64,000 bases of DNA, taken from contig JAJFPB010000012.1 in the NCBI GenBank assembly GCA_020881915.1, positions 868,001 to 932,000 of the forward strand, given 5' to 3'. Below, in pieces: positions 23,374-33,290 of this stretch. Source of the DNA: Paramyrothecium sp. XJ0827. Taxonomy: Eukaryota > Ascomycota > Sordariomycetes > Hypocreales > Stachybotryaceae. The first letter of the stretch is position 1, and every line of letters begins with the position of its first letter. The notes beneath the pieces were generated by a model. It saw only the letters and a list, made by a program, of their open reading frames with translations, was not told the DNA's origin and searched no databases. The position numbers and the translations under genes were made by a program.

Positions 23374-23402
23374 GGATCTGATAATTGCTGATTATCAGAT
23401 CC
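23374..23402. promoter_or_regulatory. Perfect 12-bp inverted repeat with two head-to-head GATA sites
   Basis: Arms GGATCTGATAAT and ATTATCAGATCC flank a 5-bp spacer (TGCTG). Each arm contains TGATAA, which fits the HGATAR site of AreA/NIT2-type GATA factors. It lies about 60 bp upstream of the ATG of the Zn2Cys6 regulator, a position suited to transcriptional control. Confidence 0.65.
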
Positions 23403-23463
23403 CCGCCGTATGACTCCTCTGCAACCTCAGACAACCGGTCATCCTCGAACCCAACTTGCTGAC

Positions 23464-25276
23464 ATGGTCTTCCACGGCCCATCTCGAGCTTGCGTCACTT
23501 GCAAGAAGCGGCGGAAAAAGGTCAGCAGCCACCCCCAAGCCTAGCGTGTCCTGTCTTTCATCATTTTTTGCCAACGCTCACTCGACATGCTCCAACGCAG
23601 TGCGATGAAACCCGACCAGTATGCTCTCTTTGAGAAACTTTCTGCGGCATAAAACGGCCGTGACTGATTCCACTTACCCTAGTCGTGCAAAAGATGCATG
23701 AAAGCAAGACGCGTCTGTGCAGGCTATGAGGATGAAGCCGCCAGGATTTTCAGAGGAAACCTCGGGACTTCTACAACGCGGGCGCGAAAGTGTAGCTTAC
23801 CAACACGATTGTTCAAACCCGGTGATGACATGATGGACGACGTCGATAGAATGATCGAAGGGCTTTCAGAGCATCAAAGGATCGATTATGCGCTGCGGTC
23901 ATTCTACTATGATTTTTGTGTCCAGCCGTCAAGCCCCGGGTCGCTTGGTTTCTTTTCGAATTTAGAGAGACATTTGATTCGCCTGGGCACGGGATCTATC
24001 TTGTCTCGCGCATGCCAAGCCGTATCTCACGTCACACATGGGCAAGCGCTGAATAGGCCGCAGCTCGTGTCCGAGGCAGAAGAGCAGTATCATGAGGCCA
24101 TTGCGCGGTTCTCCGAGGCGTTGAGAAGTCCGCACCACGGAGACTCTGTCGAAGAGAAGTTGACGTCGATAGTGCTGGGAATTTATGAGGTAAGAAATAA
24201 CCAGATGTAATCCTTGTATGGCGATATGCGACTGAACTGACATGTGGCAGATGTCGCGGCCTGTGAATAAAAACAACAGCATGCATGCTACGCACGCACA
24301 AGGCCTGGCCGCATTGATTGGTATATCTCCTTCGCCTCTGAATTATTTGAATCGCTTGTCTTCTTTTTGGAGTACCGGCTGCAAGGCCATCCCGGCGAAT
24401 GCAAAGGTATGTGAAACGCTAGGACACCGTACTGACCGACAAACCCATACCCACGAGACTTTCAGAGTGCTTACTGAACAAGGTCTTTTCTTTGTTTGCC
24501 ATGCCTGGAACCGACGAGCAAGCTGTGCGCTTGGACAGCTTGTTGTTGCAGCTCGATTCCTTGTGGCGAAGACATGAGGCTTTACAACAGGAAAGCAACG
24601 TACACGATTTGAACACTGAATGTTCAGCTTTGCAGAATCGCTTTAGACGGTGGGATGCGGGAGTTGCCCTTCAGGCGCGGCCTATCACGGTAATTAACCT
24701 GGCAAAACCGAATGCAGAAGCTAATCCGCCAGTTGGTTGTTGGGCGGGCAAAGTAGACACCTATTCCGATATCTGCATTTCAGGGGTGTGGAACGTTGCC
24801 CGTGCCGCACAGCTTCTGCTCATTATCTTGATGGCGAAGATTCAAGGGGAACTGAAAGATAATGCGTCAGCAAGTTTGTCCGACCAAGCCGAGAAGCTTG
24901 TTGACGATATCATCGCCAGCGTGCCATACAACCTAACGGATAATTTGTACAGCTTCCTCGATTGCCGCACAGGAGGGATAAAGACAGCAGGAAGAACACT
25001 AGGTGGCTTATTGCTGGTTCTTCCGCTCTACCTTGTTACCAGGTCTTCCTTGGTCAGCGAGGAGAAGCGGACATATGCACGTAGATGCCTTCGGTGGATT
25101 GCATCGAGTATGGGAATCGGGTTGGCAGAAAGACTTGCAGAGGTGAGGCAGCAGTTCCATCTCATAATGTTGTGTTGAGCCCGTCTAATTTTTTGCTGCA
25201 GGATCAGCCCGACGACACGGACAAGGACGTCTTGATGAGTGCGTGCATGATAAAGTGGGCTGGGTTCCTATTTTAG
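23464..25276 (+). CDS. Zn2Cys6 transcription factor, probable cluster regulator
   Basis: Model of six exons (23464-23520, 23601-23618, 23683-24189, 24251-24406, 24468-25142, 25202-25276), about 495 residues. The binuclear zinc cluster spans three exons and has ideal spacing C-x2-C-x6-C-x6-C-x2-C-x6-C, with basic KKRRKK between the second and third cysteines. The middle part is a helical fungal-regulator region. The fifth acceptor is uncertain: use of the AG at 24465 breaks the frame, whereas the AG two bases further keeps it open, so a real frameshift around 24320-24406 cannot be excluded. In that stretch an alternative frame (LEYRLQGHPGECK) also looks plausible. It lies inside the metabolite cluster, divergent from an SDR, which suggests a pathway-specific activator. 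Confidence 0.75.
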
Positions 25277-25820
25277 GGACCAAACTTTCTGTTCGTGTAG
25301 ACTAGTCACACGAGGCTTGGCATTAGCTGTCGCGTAAGAATTATGTTGGAGCTTTGCTCAAACGCATCTTGCTCTTGGTGCGCATCGGATGTTACACGTT
25401 CTATCTCGCCTAGAGGAAAACTGCCCAAACGTGGAACCGAGTGAAATATCACAAGAAGACATGAGATTGACCATTCAACCATTGCTCAACATGAGGAATG
25501 TTCTCGCCGGACATTTCGCGGTATCGGTCATCGGACATCGGACTTTCGACAAAATACCGAGTTCGCATGAGCCAAATTCTGGCTACCATGATGATTTGAC
25601 CTGCAGAAACGCGCAAGCCTAACCATATTTGTAAGCTCCATGTCGCATATGGGATTGACTCCTGCATCCCACTCCGAAAGATTGGTAATCTTGCGCAGCG
25701 AACCGGCTAACATCGAGAGGAGTTGTTGTATTAACTGAACAGGTATAAAGCTGATACTTGGGGCCAGTATCAGCAGATGCTTATTCTCGAGCAGAAACGT
25801 CGGAAACATAACTAGCCTCG
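25277..25820. other. Intergenic, nothing recognised
   Basis: About 540 bp between the regulator and the next SDR, with only short frames lacking domains. The last part presumably is the SDR promoter. Confidence 0.4.
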
Positions 25821-26600
25821 ATGTCCTCGCAAAAGATCTTGCTTGTTCTGGGCGCCGGAGCCAACATAGGCCGCGGCGTGGCTAAACGTTTCGAAGCTGC
25901 CGGCTACCTTGTTGCAATTGTTTCCCGAACTGCGCCCGCAAAGGGGACATATTCAGATGGTGTCCTTGCAATCCAAGCAGATCTCAGCGACACTGCAGCC
26001 ATCTCTTCCATCTTCGAGGCTGTTAGAGACGGGTTCGGGGGTTCCCCTACTGTTGTCGTCTACAATGCAGCCGCTCTTACAATCCCGAGTGACCAATCCA
26101 ACCTATTCAGCGTTCCGCTCGATGACTTCGAAAAAGATTTAGCTCTCATGAACACGAGTGCCTACCTCGCCGCCGGCCAGGCAGTGGCTGGTTTTGAGTC
26201 CTCCCAGAGCAATGCACCGAAAGCCTTCATCTACACTGGAAACATTCTTGGAGCTATTACCCGAGCAGTGCCTCGCCTCGTATCATTGGGAACCTCTAAA
26301 AGCGCGGCCAGCTTTTGGATAGGTGCAGCCTCGGGCTTTTACAGGGACAAAGGCTACAAGTAAGACACCGCACAATTCAAGCCTGGTACAGGGGTACACG
26401 CTGACGCACGAATGGACAGATTCTACTTTGCGGACGAAAGAAAGGCCGACGGTAGTCCATTGGCTTTGACGGAGCTCTCGGGGTCCGGAGCAGGCGAGTT
26501 CTACCTTGAACTAGCGGAGGGAGAGAGTGAGGTTCCTTGGTTTGCGACTTTTGTGGCAGGGAAAGGCCACGTTCATTTCCCAGAGTCATCCAGAGTGTAA
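25821..26600 (+). CDS. Short-chain dehydrogenase-like oxidoreductase
   Basis: Two exons (25821-26359, 26420-26600) give 239 residues. The N-terminus reads VLGAGANIGRGVAKRFEAAG, an atypical GxGxxxG form. VVYNAA replaces the usual NNAG. The catalytic region reads SLGTSKSAASFW, which lacks the tyrosine of YxxxK, although SK is kept. It may therefore be catalytically unusual or inactive as a classical SDR. It ends near the pogo/Fot transposon (left TIR 220 bp away) and is the outermost gene on this side of the cluster. Membership in the cluster is uncertain. Confidence 0.75.
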
Positions 26601-26819
26601 TGACCAAACTTGTTATTTGGTAACACGAAGCCACTGAAGAGCTATTGAGAGTATCGTATTTCACTTGGCCTAGCTGCTACTCAACTTTATAAGTTTGTAG
26701 GAGCTCTACGCATTAATTTCCTGAGTATTTACCCTGCAGTCATTCTAGGACTCTTGTAACCAGACTAACTACAAATAATTCTCTTCCTGTATATATCAAG
26801 CTAAGAAGCAGAGGGAATA

Positions 26820-26861
26820 ACGTACATGATAAGCGAGTCGGTCAGACAAGCGAGTCGGTCA
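26820..26861. repeat. Left terminal inverted repeat
   Basis: 42 bp matching the right end in inverse orientation. It contains the submotif AAGCGAGTCGGTCA twice, 16 bp apart, likely paired transposase binding sites. Confidence 0.9.
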
Positions 26862-26925
26862 CTAATCTCAACCCTCAAGGCAGGAACCTCAATTAAAACA
26901 CCACAGATCATTTGATCAATTAGAA

Positions 26926-27126
26926 CTAATCGCTATACTCTTGCCCAGATACCTCTATCTTTGCCTGACATGTTCGTACATTATGGCCGGGCTTGCCGCA
27001 TACACCACATCGCCGTTGGGTTGGTTGCCCTGACCTTCCTTGACCACCTCGCCTCGACAATTCGGCCACTACCTGCGTATCTACATCTATTTGATCAATT
27101 GATGCCTGGCCTTCCCCTACAGTCAT
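26926..27126 (-). CDS. CCHC zinc-knuckle tail of the transposase, in the -1 frame
   Basis: This 66-codon frame carries CGVCGKPGHNVRTC, the zinc knuckle normally found at the C-terminus of pogo/Fot transposases, preceded by TVGEGQASID. It overlaps the end of the main ORF and is reached by a -1 shift at an A8 run near 27151-27158 (slippery A-AAA-AAA). Either one A was lost, or the element makes the tail by frameshifting. It is not an independent gene. Confidence 0.6.
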   Translation of the reverse strand: MTVGEGQASIDQIDVDTQVVAELSRRGGQGRSGQPTQRRCGVCGKPGHNVRTCQAKIEVSGQEYSD

Positions 27127-28580
27127 TGTCCCTCCATCCCGTAGGCGCGTTTTTTTTCCCTCCGGCGCCGGCTTAGTATCTCATTTGCCTCTCGAAGATC
27201 GCGGTTCTCAGCCTCTAGTAGTGCCATCTTATGCTGATTTGCAAGTAAACTCTTAGAAAATGAATTCAAGGCATCAATAATTGATGCTGGGGAGCTACTT
27301 TTATGTCTTCTGATTCGTCTTCTTAGGTATTCAGATTGAGATTCAGTTTCCCTGACTGTCTTTGGGGTCCTTGAAGTCCAAGGGGCAGGAAGCTCCGGCT
27401 CATCGATAATAGGCGTTGGAGTTCGTAACCGAATATCAAGCTTCGAGATCACATAGTTCGCATCTAAAGGAGCAAGTCCGGCGCCTTTGAACCCTCCCCG
27501 AATATTGTTATTAGTCATCGTGGCTAGATGTGCGGCGTGGAAGGCGGGAAAGAACTCGGTCTTGGAAATGTGTGTTATAGAGCACTTGATCAAATGCTCT
27601 ATTTCTCGACCATAAGCCTTCTTAAGCGGCCCAAAGCAGCCCACATCTAGCGGCTGGAGTAGGTGAGATGAATGGGGCGGCATACAGAGCGTAATGATCT
27701 TGTTCTCCTTGCAGAATTCCTCAAAAGCAACCGAATGGTGGCTCTCATGACCGTCAAGGATCAGGAGACGATAGGCACCATTTAATCTTTTGATAGTATG
27801 CCGATTGAAGTGTTTTAGCCACTCAAGGCCCGTCTCGTTGTCGGTCCAGCCATTATTAGTGGTTGCAATAGCCCAGTCGGCCGGGAGGTTGCTTTCGCGA
27901 TACCAGCTAGAGAGGTGATATTGGCCTGCAACGATGATGAACGGCGGCAGCGCCCACCCTTCGGCATTGATCGATTCAATTACTGTGACCCATTCACGGT
28001 TTCCGGGCTGAACCTTATTAGGGTTTGCACGCCTTTCTGAGCCTGTAACAACCATACCGCTCATAATCACGCCCATCATAAAGCCAGTCTCATCAAAGTT
28101 GTACTGATCATCTGGTCTTATGCCGTACTTCGCGATTGTGTTCTCCACGAGCGAAAACCACGCGTTTATTGCGATTGGATCTTCGCATTTGGCCCTCTGG
28201 TAATCATATCTGCGAAAGAAACGCGTCTTGAGCTCTGGTTGCCGCCTAATAAAATTCGAAGCCCAGCGTTGACCAACAGGAGGCATCTCGCGCTCAGCAA
28301 GCAGTCGATTGGCCATTTCTTCAACACCACAAAGCCGGGGAGAAAACCCTCGCATATCTAGATCAAGAATATATTGAACTATTGTCTGTTCCTCAAGATC
28401 AGATAGTTTACGCGAATTGGCCATAATATCGCGTCGGGATTGTCTGCCGTGCTTACGATCAAGCAGAGTACTATATGGAATCTGGTAGGCCTTTGCAGCG
28501 CGTCGCAGGCTTAATTTTGGGTCCTTTTGAATGGCTTGAAGTGCAAGAATAATATTAGCCTCTTGAATTAAGTTTGACAT
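27123..28580 (-). CDS. pogo/Fot transposase (CENP-B/Tc5-type HTH plus DDE)
   Basis: A 485-residue frame. The N-terminal Psq-type helix-turn-helix (IILALQAIQ...LSLRRAAKAYQIPYSTL) is followed by a CENPB/Tc5 HTH region (FSPRLCGVEEMANRLL, then RWASNFIRR). The DDE core starts with YNFDETGFMMG (first Asp), then LLILDGHESHHS (second Asp), and reaches PLDVGCFGPLKKAYG (third Asp region). It binds the TIRs and catalyses cut-and-paste movement into TA. The ORF stops in the coiled region just before the zinc knuckle, which is in another frame. Confidence 0.93.
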   Translation of the reverse strand: MSNLIQEANIILALQAIQKDPKLSLRRAAKAYQIPYSTLLDRKHGRQSRRDIMANSRKLSDLEEQTIVQYILDLDMRGFSPRLCGVEEMANRLLAEREMPPVGQRWASNFIRRQPELKTRFFRRYDYQRAKCEDPIAINAWFSLVENTIAKYGIRPDDQYNFDETGFMMGVIMSGMVVTGSERRANPNKVQPGNREWVTVIESINAEGWALPPFIIVAGQYHLSSWYRESNLPADWAIATTNNGWTDNETGLEWLKHFNRHTIKRLNGAYRLLILDGHESHHSVAFEEFCKENKIITLCMPPHSSHLLQPLDVGCFGPLKKAYGREIEHLIKCSITHISKTEFFPAFHAAHLATMTNNNIRGGFKGAGLAPLDANYVISKLDIRLRTPTPIIDEPELPAPWTSRTPKTVRETESQSEYLRRRIRRHKSSSPASIIDALNSFSKSLLANQHKMALLEAENRDLREANEILSRRRREKKRAYGMEGQ

Positions 28581-28636
28581 GGCTAGTTGTGGTGAATCAT
28601 TTGATCAATTGATTGAGATGTAGGATGAGGGATTTT

Positions 28637-28678
28637 TGACCGACTCGCTTGTCTGACCGACTCGCTTATCATGTACGT
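28637..28678. repeat. Right terminal inverted repeat
   Basis: 42 bp, inverse copy of the left TIR, followed by TA. The internal duplication of the binding-site-like submotif is preserved. Confidence 0.9.
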
Positions 28679-28680
28679 TA

Positions 28681-29133
28681 GCCTTATAATGAAGTTCCAA
28701 GGTTCTATATTGATACAGCACGAACTCTGCTTTACTGCTATGTAAAGATACAGATAGAGGATGTTATAGAGAGATGAAAATGCAACTTCTAGGAGAAGAA
28801 AACTCTTCCAAAAATGGCAGAAAAATCATTTATTTCTTTAATATTTTAGTAATATTTTCCTCACAAGATTATTTGAAGAAAATAACTATTTGCTCTTCTT
28901 CAAGTCTAAATAGCTACACAAATTTGATAGTTAAACAGGGACTTTGTTTGAAAGAACCTGAAAAAGACAACTGTCAATCCAAAAGAGGGGAGCAAGCTTT
29001 ACACACATGTCATGGAAAGACTTAGCGAACAAGAAGCTGCAACTTAATGTTTTAATATTAGGAGTCTATCAATATTCGGTATCCTAAATCATTGACACAA
29101 AGAAATAGCAGATGCTTCTAATAAGCCAGTCTC
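28681..29133. other. AT-rich interval
   Basis: Strongly AT-rich DNA between the transposon and the wall-protein gene, rich in TTT, AAA and TA steps. It has no gene and may be decayed repeat sequence. Confidence 0.4.
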
Positions 29134-30288
29134 TTACAGGAGGGCGAGGGCACCGAGGGCGACAAGGGCGCCAGGGACAACACGACCCGCGGCACCAGTA
29201 GGGGGAGTGACGCTAGGGCCAGCAGGAGTGGTGACAGCAGCGGTGGCAGGGACAGTGACACCGGTAGCACCAGAAGAGCAAGCAGAGGGAGTGACGAGAG
29301 AGCCGCTCTCATCAAAGGGGCTGTAGCCCAGGCAAGAAGCGAACTCGCCAGCGCAGGTAGGGCGGCTAGCGTTGGGCTTGCCACGGCAGGCGTTGTAGGC
29401 ATCGTAGCACGTGGCAGCGCAGTCCTTGGCGGGAAGAGTGGTCTTGGGGCCGCTGGGCTCAGTGGTGGTGACGGCAGGGGGCTGAACAGGCGCGGAGGTA
29501 GGGCCGGCGGGAGGCTTGGAGCAGGCAGTAGGGGTGACCAGGGAGCCGCCTTCGTTGAAGGGGCTGTAACCCAGGCAAGAAGCGTACTTGGCAGCGCAGC
29601 TGGCCATGTTGGCGTCGGGAGAGCCGCGGCACATGTTGTAAGCGTTGGAGCACTCAGCCGGGCAGTCGTGGCTCGCGGGCTGCGAGGCGCTGGGCAAAGG
29701 CTTAGACACAGTGCAGGGGCAGTTAGTCACCGTGAGAGTAGTAGGCTCTGTAACAGTGTACGTCTGGTTGTTGAATGTCATAGTAGTGGCGAACGGGCAA
29801 AAAGTCGTTATCGCAGTTAACACTTCGGTCGTATAGACAACGTGGCCTGGGGTGGAAGCGGTGGCGGTAGGCTGAGCCGAGCAGGCAGTAGGGGTGATCA
29901 GAGAGCCATCGTTGCCGAAGGGGCTGTAGCCAAGGCAAGAGGCATACTGAGCAGCGCAGTAGGACATGTTGGCCTGGGGCTTGGTGCGGCAAGCGTTGTA
30001 GGCATCGTGACACTCCTTGGCGCACTTGTCCTCGGGCTTGGAGGGAGTAGAAGTGGGAGCAACAGGCTTTGTCACTGTGCAAGGGCAATCCGAGATCGTC
30101 AGAGTGGTAGCCTCAGTCACCGTGTAGGTTTTCGAGTTCTGTACGACAGTTGTGGGAGCTGGGCAATAGGTGACGTAGGAAGAGACCACCTCCGTCGTAT
30201 AGACAACACCAGTGCCATTGTTGTAGATGGGGTTGGCCTGGGCAAGGGCAGCCAGGACGGAGCCGGCAGCGAGGAAGCGGGCAGCCAT
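29134..30288 (-). CDS. GPI-anchored cell-wall protein with repeated cysteine modules (CCG-6/MAD1-like)
   Basis: Uninterrupted frame of 384 residues from ATG 30288, which begins a signal peptide (MAARFLAAGSVLAALAQA). Two copies of a VVYTTEV...YCP..TT...TYTVTE.TTLT...CPCTV module occur at about 24-85 and 172-230. This module is known from fungal wall proteins such as clock-controlled CCG-6 and Metarhizium adhesins. Three copies of a roughly 50-residue module with four cysteines follow the scheme C-AYN-CR-P-N...CA..(Y/F)ASCLGYSPF...GSL-TP-AC. Linkers are Pro/Thr/Ser-rich and a hydrophobic tail (VVPGALVALGALALL) fits GPI attachment. It likely resides in the outer wall and may mediate adhesion or wall architecture. 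A frame extending to 30393 lacks a signal-like start and is leader. Confidence 0.85.
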   Translation of the reverse strand: MAARFLAAGSVLAALAQANPIYNNGTGVVYTTEVVSSYVTYCPAPTTVVQNSKTYTVTEATTLTISDCPCTVTKPVAPTSTPSKPEDKCAKECHDAYNACRTKPQANMSYCAAQYASCLGYSPFGNDGSLITPTACSAQPTATASTPGHVVYTTEVLTAITTFCPFATTMTFNNQTYTVTEPTTLTVTNCPCTVSKPLPSASQPASHDCPAECSNAYNMCRGSPDANMASCAAKYASCLGYSPFNEGGSLVTPTACSKPPAGPTSAPVQPPAVTTTEPSGPKTTLPAKDCAATCYDAYNACRGKPNASRPTCAGEFASCLGYSPFDESGSLVTPSACSSGATGVTVPATAAVTTPAGPSVTPPTGAAGRVVPGALVALGALALL

Positions 30289-33200
30289 TGTGTTGGATTG
30301 GTGGTAGCGAATGTAGCGAGCGTAGAAACGAGTGAAGTGAGTTGTCAGGTGCTGAACCGGATGAAAGGAATGGACCGGAGAGTTCGCAGTCAACTCTTTT
30401 ATACAGAGTTGCTCTCCTTTCTTCTCCCTTCTACTTCCACAGAATCAACCGGGGCTTGACATCATCGCCTTTTGCTAGCAGCTTCCCAATACGAGCCCAA
30501 TCCAGGAACTGGGCAGGCCGGTTTATCCGCTCGGTCGACTAATCGTAACAGGGCGTAGATCTCCAGTCTAGAATGCTGCTAGCGTGCTCCCCATCTGGGT
30601 CGGACGGGGCCGATGTCTTCCTGTCCAGAGGACTGGGTGGATATTCTGCGCCAGGCCCCACGCGCCAGGCACACCTTTGGCGATTTATGGTACGAAAAGT
30701 TCATGCGTCCAGCCCAGCAGCCTCGGGACCTCGGAAGAGGCTAGACCAGAACTGCAAAAGCTCTGCTCTCAAGTCATGCTCATCTCCACGACCAGGCGTC
30801 CACCCAAGACCTTGCCCACGGATCGAGCTTGACAATTAGGTGTACGTCAAACCCACCTTAGCATTGAGTTTGCACAAACTCGGGGTATTCCCGTTGTTCC
30901 CCAGACCAAGAGGGATGCAAAGACTGAGGCGATTGTGCATTTGCTCAATCATGATACACTTGAAGTTTTGCCTCCATCCCCCTGCAGCGGACCACACGTC
31001 CAAAGTCAATACGCAAAACCCCTTGAAGTCTCAAATTCTCGTGTTGGTCGCTATGGAATCTCCAGTTGCTGTGCCGAAAATCTCCCCTTGACCATCGAGG
31101 AGCCGTCATTCTTCGGTTGGTCGGAAGGGACGGCTCCAAGCGAAGCGGACTCCGCGGACCACAAGGAGAGCAAAACATCATCCGATTCGACGAAGCGTGC
31201 TTTTCCCCTGTACCCCTGCATGGTTAGGCATTTCCGAGTGGGGAACTCGTGTGGCAATATGTCATGCTGGCATCAGTGCCATGATTAGCCTCGCATTGCC
31301 GTCTGTGCATTGCGGTTCAGACGAAATGACAGTCTCGTGTCCCCCAAATGCTACACAAGCCTGCTCGGTGAGTACCGAGATTGCGGCATGCAATAGGAGT
31401 CTAATCCGACCCTGTAGCCTAGGTCACCTGTCTACCCATGCCGTCCCGACAATGCAATCTCGCCAAGAACCTCTCGGGAGAGCGCATGGTGTCCACTCGA
31501 GTGTGCTAACAATACACTAGCCACGTTGATGCACGCCCTACCTAGCTAGATGCCCGCCAGCAGGCTGCACCGTCCAGTCTAGGCAGCGGAGCTGAAGGTG
31601 CACCTCGTGTCTTTTCCCAATGGTGTATACGATATAAATAGTTCAGCGACCGAGGCGGCCCCGTGTTGTGCTAGCGTACAGCTACAGGGCTACGGCTTGC
31701 ATCTAGTTGGTGTCTTACAGCACCTTTTTACCAATGGCAGCATTAGCCGATGCATGTTCCAGAAAAGACTACAACATTGTTATGCATTACTGGATGGGCC
31801 ACGGAACTCGATGTTGCTTGCCAAAAAGATTAAAAGGGGGGGAGCATGGAAATGGTGGCAATCTTCGTCATAGACAGTGCCCATAGTTGCCCGCAAGGTG
31901 CAAGTACTGACCTGCGAGTGATGAGAAACCCAACAAGAAATGCAACAGGACAATACAAATATCTTCTAATGGAGAAAGATTCCTCTGCCTTAGCAGGGTG
32001 AAGAGGGCCCTCGAATCGGTGGGTTTAGAGCCTGCTTCTTTCACTTGTCATCTTTAAATATTAGCAGCAAGATATAAGAAATTTCTTTGAAAATGCTACT
32101 AAAAAGCCTAGAAACTTAGAAGGCTTTAAAATAATGCGAAAATTTGTCCACGATTTATTAGCGCAGCTAAGAACACAAATATTGTGAATGGGTTTCTTGA
32201 AACCAATTTCCAAACCACTTTTGGCCAGCCGCGTGCCTTCTTTTAGGAGCCCGGGTCCGCTCCATAAACGCCCTGTCTGTTACATAAGATGGGAAGCGCC
32301 CGCCCTATCAAGGTAGCGTATGGACGGACAGACTGCCGAGGAGCCCCGCCAGACCTCGCTGCCAGGATCCTGCAACGTCTCGGCTTTGCGACCCCGTTCC
32401 CCCTCTTTAAGGGGCTCAAGGACTCTTTGCAGCCCTCCTTGTTGTTTAGTCACTGCCAGACTCCGTCGAGTTGCACGATTGCTCTTCATGTTCCATTAGC
32501 ACAGTCTCAGTAACCAACCTGCCTTCGCTTGCGACCCTGTGCGAACAAACTGCTCTATTATGTCCAAACTGTTGTCTCAACCCGTACAAGACGAATCCAC
32601 GACTCAAGGTCCCCAGTAGTCCCAGAGTGCGGTGTGCGATCCCTTCGCGATTGATCATGGCTTGCATGGATCAACCCGCGGACAAGATATGGCAAAATAC
32701 GAGGAGGGTATGAGACGGTGAGACGGTTAGGGTGTAGTCCCACTTTGGACCACCATACCACAAGGTGGTACAGAAAGGGGAACCCTACAGTCGAGGCTCA
32801 AATTGGTTAGATGGCGCACCTCGTACTCGAACCTACGCGCCTCTACATCCATGGCCAATTTTAATTCTAAGTGAAATATAGAAAGGCATTGCTAAATGAC
32901 TTGTGGATGCCGACAGCTGGGCCGCTGGTTATTGCAAGGCTGGCTCTCACTAACCAACACCCGAGCTTGAGACACTCTCATGACATTATTTGCGGCTTTT
33001 GACTAGTTTCATTTCAACAAGCGCACCGGCAATGAGACAGTCCTCTGCTCGTTTAGAGGGCCAGCTGTGATACTCTCAACTCCATCATGGATACGAGTTT
33101 TGGAGAACGAGCGTCGCTAGCAAAGTGTTTGATCATCTTAACATATGTACAATGAGCAAGCAAGTGTAGATAGAAGACGGAAATTTATTTCTATATCGCC

Positions 33201-33290
33201 TCTATCTATGTTCAAATGCCCTCCAGTAGGCAACCGCAAATTCGTTCTACAGACTACCCAAGAGTAGAATCGCCTCACGAATTCTGTTGC
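30289..33290. other. Three-kilobase region without recognised gene
   Basis: Both strands carry only short frames without domains. The first few hundred bp upstream of 30288 are the wall-protein promoter. An AT-rich patch lies at about 32030-32180. The interval is large for this gene density and could contain unrecognised small genes or decayed repeats. Confidence 0.4.

Larger units (their letters stand above)
26820..28678 (-). mobile_element. pogo/Fot-family DNA transposon (Tc1/mariner superfamily), structurally complete
   Basis: A 1,859-bp element with 42-bp terminal inverted repeats that appear perfect (26820-26861 and 28637-28678, starting ACGTACATGATAAG), flanked by TA target duplications at 26818-26819 and 28679-28680. 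It encodes one transposase on the reverse strand. Intact TIRs and TSD and a near-intact ORF point to recent insertion. It sits directly beside the metabolite cluster. Confidence 0.95.

Noticed and set aside
24320..24468. Frameshift in the cluster Zn2Cys6 regulator
   Set aside because: Not accepted as a lesion because using the AG two bases downstream keeps the frame open; it remains flagged as uncertain in the gene entry.
29842..30459. 205-codon frame antisense to the wall-protein gene
   Set aside because: Composition mirrors the sense repeats; no signal, domain or intron evidence.
32813..32852. T-arm-like GGTTCGAGTAC on the reverse strand, possible tRNA
   Set aside because: No matching acceptor stem, D arm or anticodon arm could be folded around it.
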